Assembly (NCBI GenBank): GCA_020433785.1
Contig: JAGRCC010000528.1
Coordinates: 1 to 6,943, forward strand
DNA from: Anaerolineae bacterium
GTDB taxonomy: Bacteria > Chloroflexota > Anaerolineae > 4572-78 > J111
Reading direction: 5' to 3'
DNA length: 6,943 nt
Positions within the stretch are counted from its first letter, which is position 1; each line of letters opens with the position of its first letter. Position numbers and translations under genes: made by a program. The notes under the pieces were generated by a model. That model saw only the letters and a list, made by a program, of their open reading frames with translations, was not told the DNA's origin and searched no databases. Below are positions 5,333 to 6,943 of the stretch, in pieces.

Positions 5333-6576
5333 GAGTTGGTCTTAGCGCCCTCCTGCGCCTGGCCGACCCGAATCTGTTGTTTCAGCAGTTCGATGTCGGT
5401 CGCATGCGGGTCGAGCCGTTCAAACTGCCGGAGCGACTCGCCGGCTAGATCGTAGCGGTTGATATTCGCATAAGCCATCGTCAGCGCCAGATAATAAGCC
5501 GGGCTGCGCGGGTTAGCGGCGACCGCCCGACGCAGGTGGATGGCGGCCAGACCCCACATGCCCGCTTTGCTGTATTTGCGGCCGCTTTGGAACAGGCTGG
5601 CCTGCGATTTGGCGTCGCGGTCAATGCGCAGTTGAATGCGATGCTCTTTAAAGGTAAAGTCGTTCCATAAATTCAGGGTGACGATAAACTGCACCAGCCC
5701 CAATAAAAAAGCAAAGGCGCTAAGGCCCAAGGCGGGGATGGAACCGTAGAAAAAGATCATGCCAAAAAGCCCCATGACCAAGCTATTGGTGGCGCTGATT
5801 AAATACAACACATTGCCGTACGGTATCCGAATATACAGGAGAAGCATCATGACGATAGTATACGCCAGAATAGCCACCAACCCCCAAAAAGCCCACACCG
5901 GAAAGGCGTCGAGCACGATTTGGCGGCTGCTGTCCAACCGGATGTCAAGGTCGGCCCCTAAGTAGAGCGGCATAAAGCGGGTGGGGTTTTCGATACCCTG
6001 CTGTCTGACCATCACCACAAAGACGGCCGAACTGAGCGACACCACCATCATCATCATCGATACCTGCAAAAAAATACCGCGCCGCAGCCACACGCTGCGC
6101 TCTTCGCGCACACGCCGTTTGATGATCAACGGTTTGCGACAGTGGGGGCAGCGCCGCTGCTCCGGTTCGGTCAGTTGGGCGCAGTAGGGGCATAGCCACA
6201 CATTGTCGAATTCATCGTGATGCGGGTAGGCGTCGGTGATGGGCTGGTTGGCCGCCTCGGGCAGCGTGACCACATTCGGCGGCGGGGCCTCGGCGCCGGG
6301 CGGGTACACCGGCGCGAAAAACCGCTCCTGTTCGGCTTTGACGTCGGCTAGTTCAGCCTGAGCAAACTGATTGTCCGGGTCTAATGTTAAGACATTTTCC
6401 AGACAAACAATTTTGTCCTCCAAACTATCGACCAGCCGGCTCAGCCACAGCCAAGCCTCAAGCTGCTCTTCATCGGCCGTAACCACCTCGGTCAGCAGCG
6501 TTCGGGCTTTAACTTTATGCCCCGTTTCAGCCGCCTCGAGGCCTTGTTTCAGTTTTTCTTCTATCGTTATGGTCAT
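5329..6576 (-). CDS. Zinc-ribbon and TPR-containing polytopic membrane protein
   Basis: This 415-residue protein is not a named family I recognise, but its parts are clear. Residues 1-85 form helical TPR-like repeats (AAETGHKVKARTLLTEVV; EAWLWLSRLVDSLEDKIVCL; ENVLTLDPDNQFAQAEL). A Pro-rich linker follows (90-118). A zinc ribbon has two CxxC knuckles, CPYC (129-132) and CPHC (143-146). Hydrophobic segments lie at about 168-190, 227-248, 255-280 and 284-302. A C-terminal cytoplasmic region (about 325-400) holds further TPRs (KAGMWGLAAIHLRRAVAANP, then YYLALTMAYANINRYDLAGE). With four membrane spans, both soluble ends would face the cytoplasm, where a TPR/zinc scaffold could bind partners. The ATG at 6576-6574 follows a clear promoter by a leader of about 24 bases without a Shine-Dalgarno sequence. 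A start-stop frame ATGTTATGA overlaps it. It overlaps the kinase gene in ATGA, which suggests a linked function, perhaps as an accessory to the sensor. Confidence 0.85.
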   Translation of the reverse strand: MTITIEEKLKQGLEAAETGHKVKARTLLTEVVTADEEQLEAWLWLSRLVDSLEDKIVCLENVLTLDPDNQFAQAELADVKAEQERFFAPVYPPGAEAPPPNVVTLPEAANQPITDAYPHHDEFDNVWLCPYCAQLTEPEQRRCPHCRKPLIIKRRVREERSVWLRRGIFLQVSMMMMVVSLSSAVFVVMVRQQGIENPTRFMPLYLGADLDIRLDSSRQIVLDAFPVWAFWGLVAILAYTIVMMLLLYIRIPYGNVLYLISATNSLVMGLFGMIFFYGSIPALGLSAFAFLLGLVQFIVTLNLWNDFTFKEHRIQLRIDRDAKSQASLFQSGRKYSKAGMWGLAAIHLRRAVAANPRSPAYYLALTMAYANINRYDLAGESLRQFERLDPHATDIELLKQQIRVGQAQEGAKTNS

Positions 6577-6596
6577 AACATGGCGCCGGGTAGACG

Positions 6597-6612
6597 TATA
6601 CTTTGTAGTATA
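6597..6612. promoter_or_regulatory. Inverted repeat over the operon promoter (candidate operator)
   Basis: A perfect dyad TATACT-TTGT-AGTATA covers the -10 box and reaches to about the expected transcription start of the four-gene operon. Six-base arms with a four-base spacer are a plausible site for a dimeric regulator, including a LuxR-type protein such as the one encoded in the operon. That the regulator binds here is inference; part of the symmetry could come simply from the -10 sequence. Confidence 0.4.
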
Positions 6613-6635
6613 TCACACTGGTCCCCCAATGTCAT
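6607..6635 (-). promoter_or_regulatory. Sigma-70-type promoter of the four-gene operon
   Basis: The minus strand carries ATGACA (-35, 6635-6630; five of six bases as in TTGACA), a 17-base spacer, and TATACT (-10, 6612-6607; five of six as in TATAAT). A TG one base before the -10 box makes it an extended -10. The start would be near 6600, about 24 bases before the ATG of the zinc-ribbon/TPR gene. No other promoter this good was seen for the operon. Confidence 0.7.
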
Positions 6636-6813
6636 CGGACTGCGGGCGGTTTGTGCATCCGTCTCAAGTTGGACCGGCGCGGTTACGAAATCTTAACCGG
6701 TTGATAATGGGATTGTAGCCGTCCGGGCTTACAGTAAGCTAGCTCACCCATATCCACCTCCAGACCCACACCTAATCCACCCTCAGCCCGATGTCAAACC
6801 CGTCCGGATTCGG
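6636..6813. other. Divergent intergenic region
   Basis: This region lies between the left-going operon and the right-going gene at the edge. No gene was seen. It holds a short palindrome AACCGGTT (6695-6702) and a cytosine-rich, purine-poor run on the plus strand at about 6745-6790. Neither has a clear role. Confidence 0.4.
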
Positions 6814-6819
6814 TACAAT
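6791..6819 (+). promoter_or_regulatory. Candidate promoter of the right-edge gene
   Basis: TACAAT (6814-6819; five of six bases as in TATAAT) is preceded at 17 bases by ATGTCA (6791-6796; four of six as in TTGACA). The start would be near 6826, close to a tiny reading frame beginning ATG at 6827. This is plausible but weaker than the divergent promoter. Confidence 0.45.
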
Positions 6820-6840
6820 AGAGAAGATGTTTGCCAAACG

Positions 6841-6873
6841 ATGAGAGAAAAATCAAGTAAAGAGAGGGATTGA
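6841..6873 (+). other. Possible small upstream reading frame
   Basis: An ATG at 6841 opens the ten-codon frame MREKSSKERD, ending in TGA two bases before the ATG of the next gene. It overlaps in ATGA with an even shorter frame, MFAKR, at 6827-6844. Neither has a clear ribosome-binding site. They could be translated leader frames or chance. Confidence 0.25.
6864..6868 (+). promoter_or_regulatory. Ribosome-binding site of the right-edge gene
   Basis: GAGGG stands seven bases before the ATG at 6876, within a purine-rich stretch, which supports that start codon. Confidence 0.65.
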
Positions 6874-6875
6874 AC

Positions 6876-6943
6876 ATGACCACTACGCTGCCAAATAATA
6901 ACGTTAAAGTTGCGCCGGCATTTTCATGGCGATGGCTGTTCGG
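6876..6943 (+). CDS. Unidentified protein, N-terminal 22 codons only (3' partial)
   Basis: The frame begins with ATG at 6876, seven bases after GAGGG, and stays open to the right edge. It reads MTTTLPNNNVKV and then APAFSWRWLF. A short polar N-terminus running into an aromatic, Trp-rich stretch would suit a membrane protein about to enter its first transmembrane helix, such as a transporter. With 22 residues no family can be named. It is divergent from the four-gene operon and shares the intergenic region with it. Confidence 0.6.
   Translation, partial: MTTTLPNNNVKVAPAFSWRWLF

Noticed and set aside
6695..6702. AACCGGTT palindrome as an operator
   Set aside because: Eight-base palindromes are common by chance, and it is not placed at a recognisable promoter element.
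1..6943. CRISPR array, tRNA or rRNA genes, intact transposase
   Set aside because: No regularly spaced repeats, cloverleaf-like arms, rRNA signatures or transposase motifs were seen on either strand.

Overview
The window looks like chromosomal DNA of a Chloroflexota bacterium (Anaerolineae/Caldilineae-like). This is an inference from three things: a NarL-type sensor/regulator pair of the kind common there, a remnant ending in the LYLPLV tail typical of secreted Chloroflexota proteins, and a fragment resembling the large MalT/SARP-like ATPase-TPR regulators abundant in that phylum. The coding parts are GC-rich; the stretch around 1100-1370 is clearly AT-rich.

Layout. (1) 2-958, plus strand: the C-terminal part of an FAD-dependent oxidoreductase of the geranylgeranyl-reductase/PHBH-like group, cut by the left edge. 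(2) 959-1350: non-coding, with a palindromic repeat (998-1023) and a strong stem-loop flanked by A and T runs (terminator, 1060-1090). (3) 1351-2078, minus strand: a gene graveyard. Three unrelated protein pieces lie end to end: the tail of a secreted protein, an internal piece of a regulator broken by a frameshift, and the tail of another extracellular protein. Imperfect inverted repeats near 1226 and 2163 bracket it. (4) 2318-6576, minus strand: a compact four-gene operon read right to left. It encodes a zinc-ribbon/TPR membrane protein, a membrane sensor histidine kinase, a NarL-family response regulator and a SAM-dependent methyltransferase. The genes overlap by 4, 4 and 14 bases. A well-formed sigma-70-type promoter (6607-6635) with an inverted repeat over its -10 region precedes the first gene, and a weak terminator follows the last. 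(5) 6577-6875: a divergent intergenic region. (6) 6876 to the edge, plus strand: the first 22 codons of an unidentified gene with a good ribosome-binding site, preceded by two tiny reading frames.

How the genes may work together. The kinase has an extracytoplasmic sensor domain, HAMP, HisKA_3 and HATPase, and it should phosphorylate the response regulator at Asp57. The membrane zinc-ribbon/TPR protein is co-translated ahead of the kinase and may be an accessory or scaffold component. The methyltransferase is coupled to the regulator by a 14-base overlap, but its substrate cannot be read from the sequence. The most distinctive items are this four-gene arrangement, the dyad at its promoter, and the graveyard of fused gene fragments.
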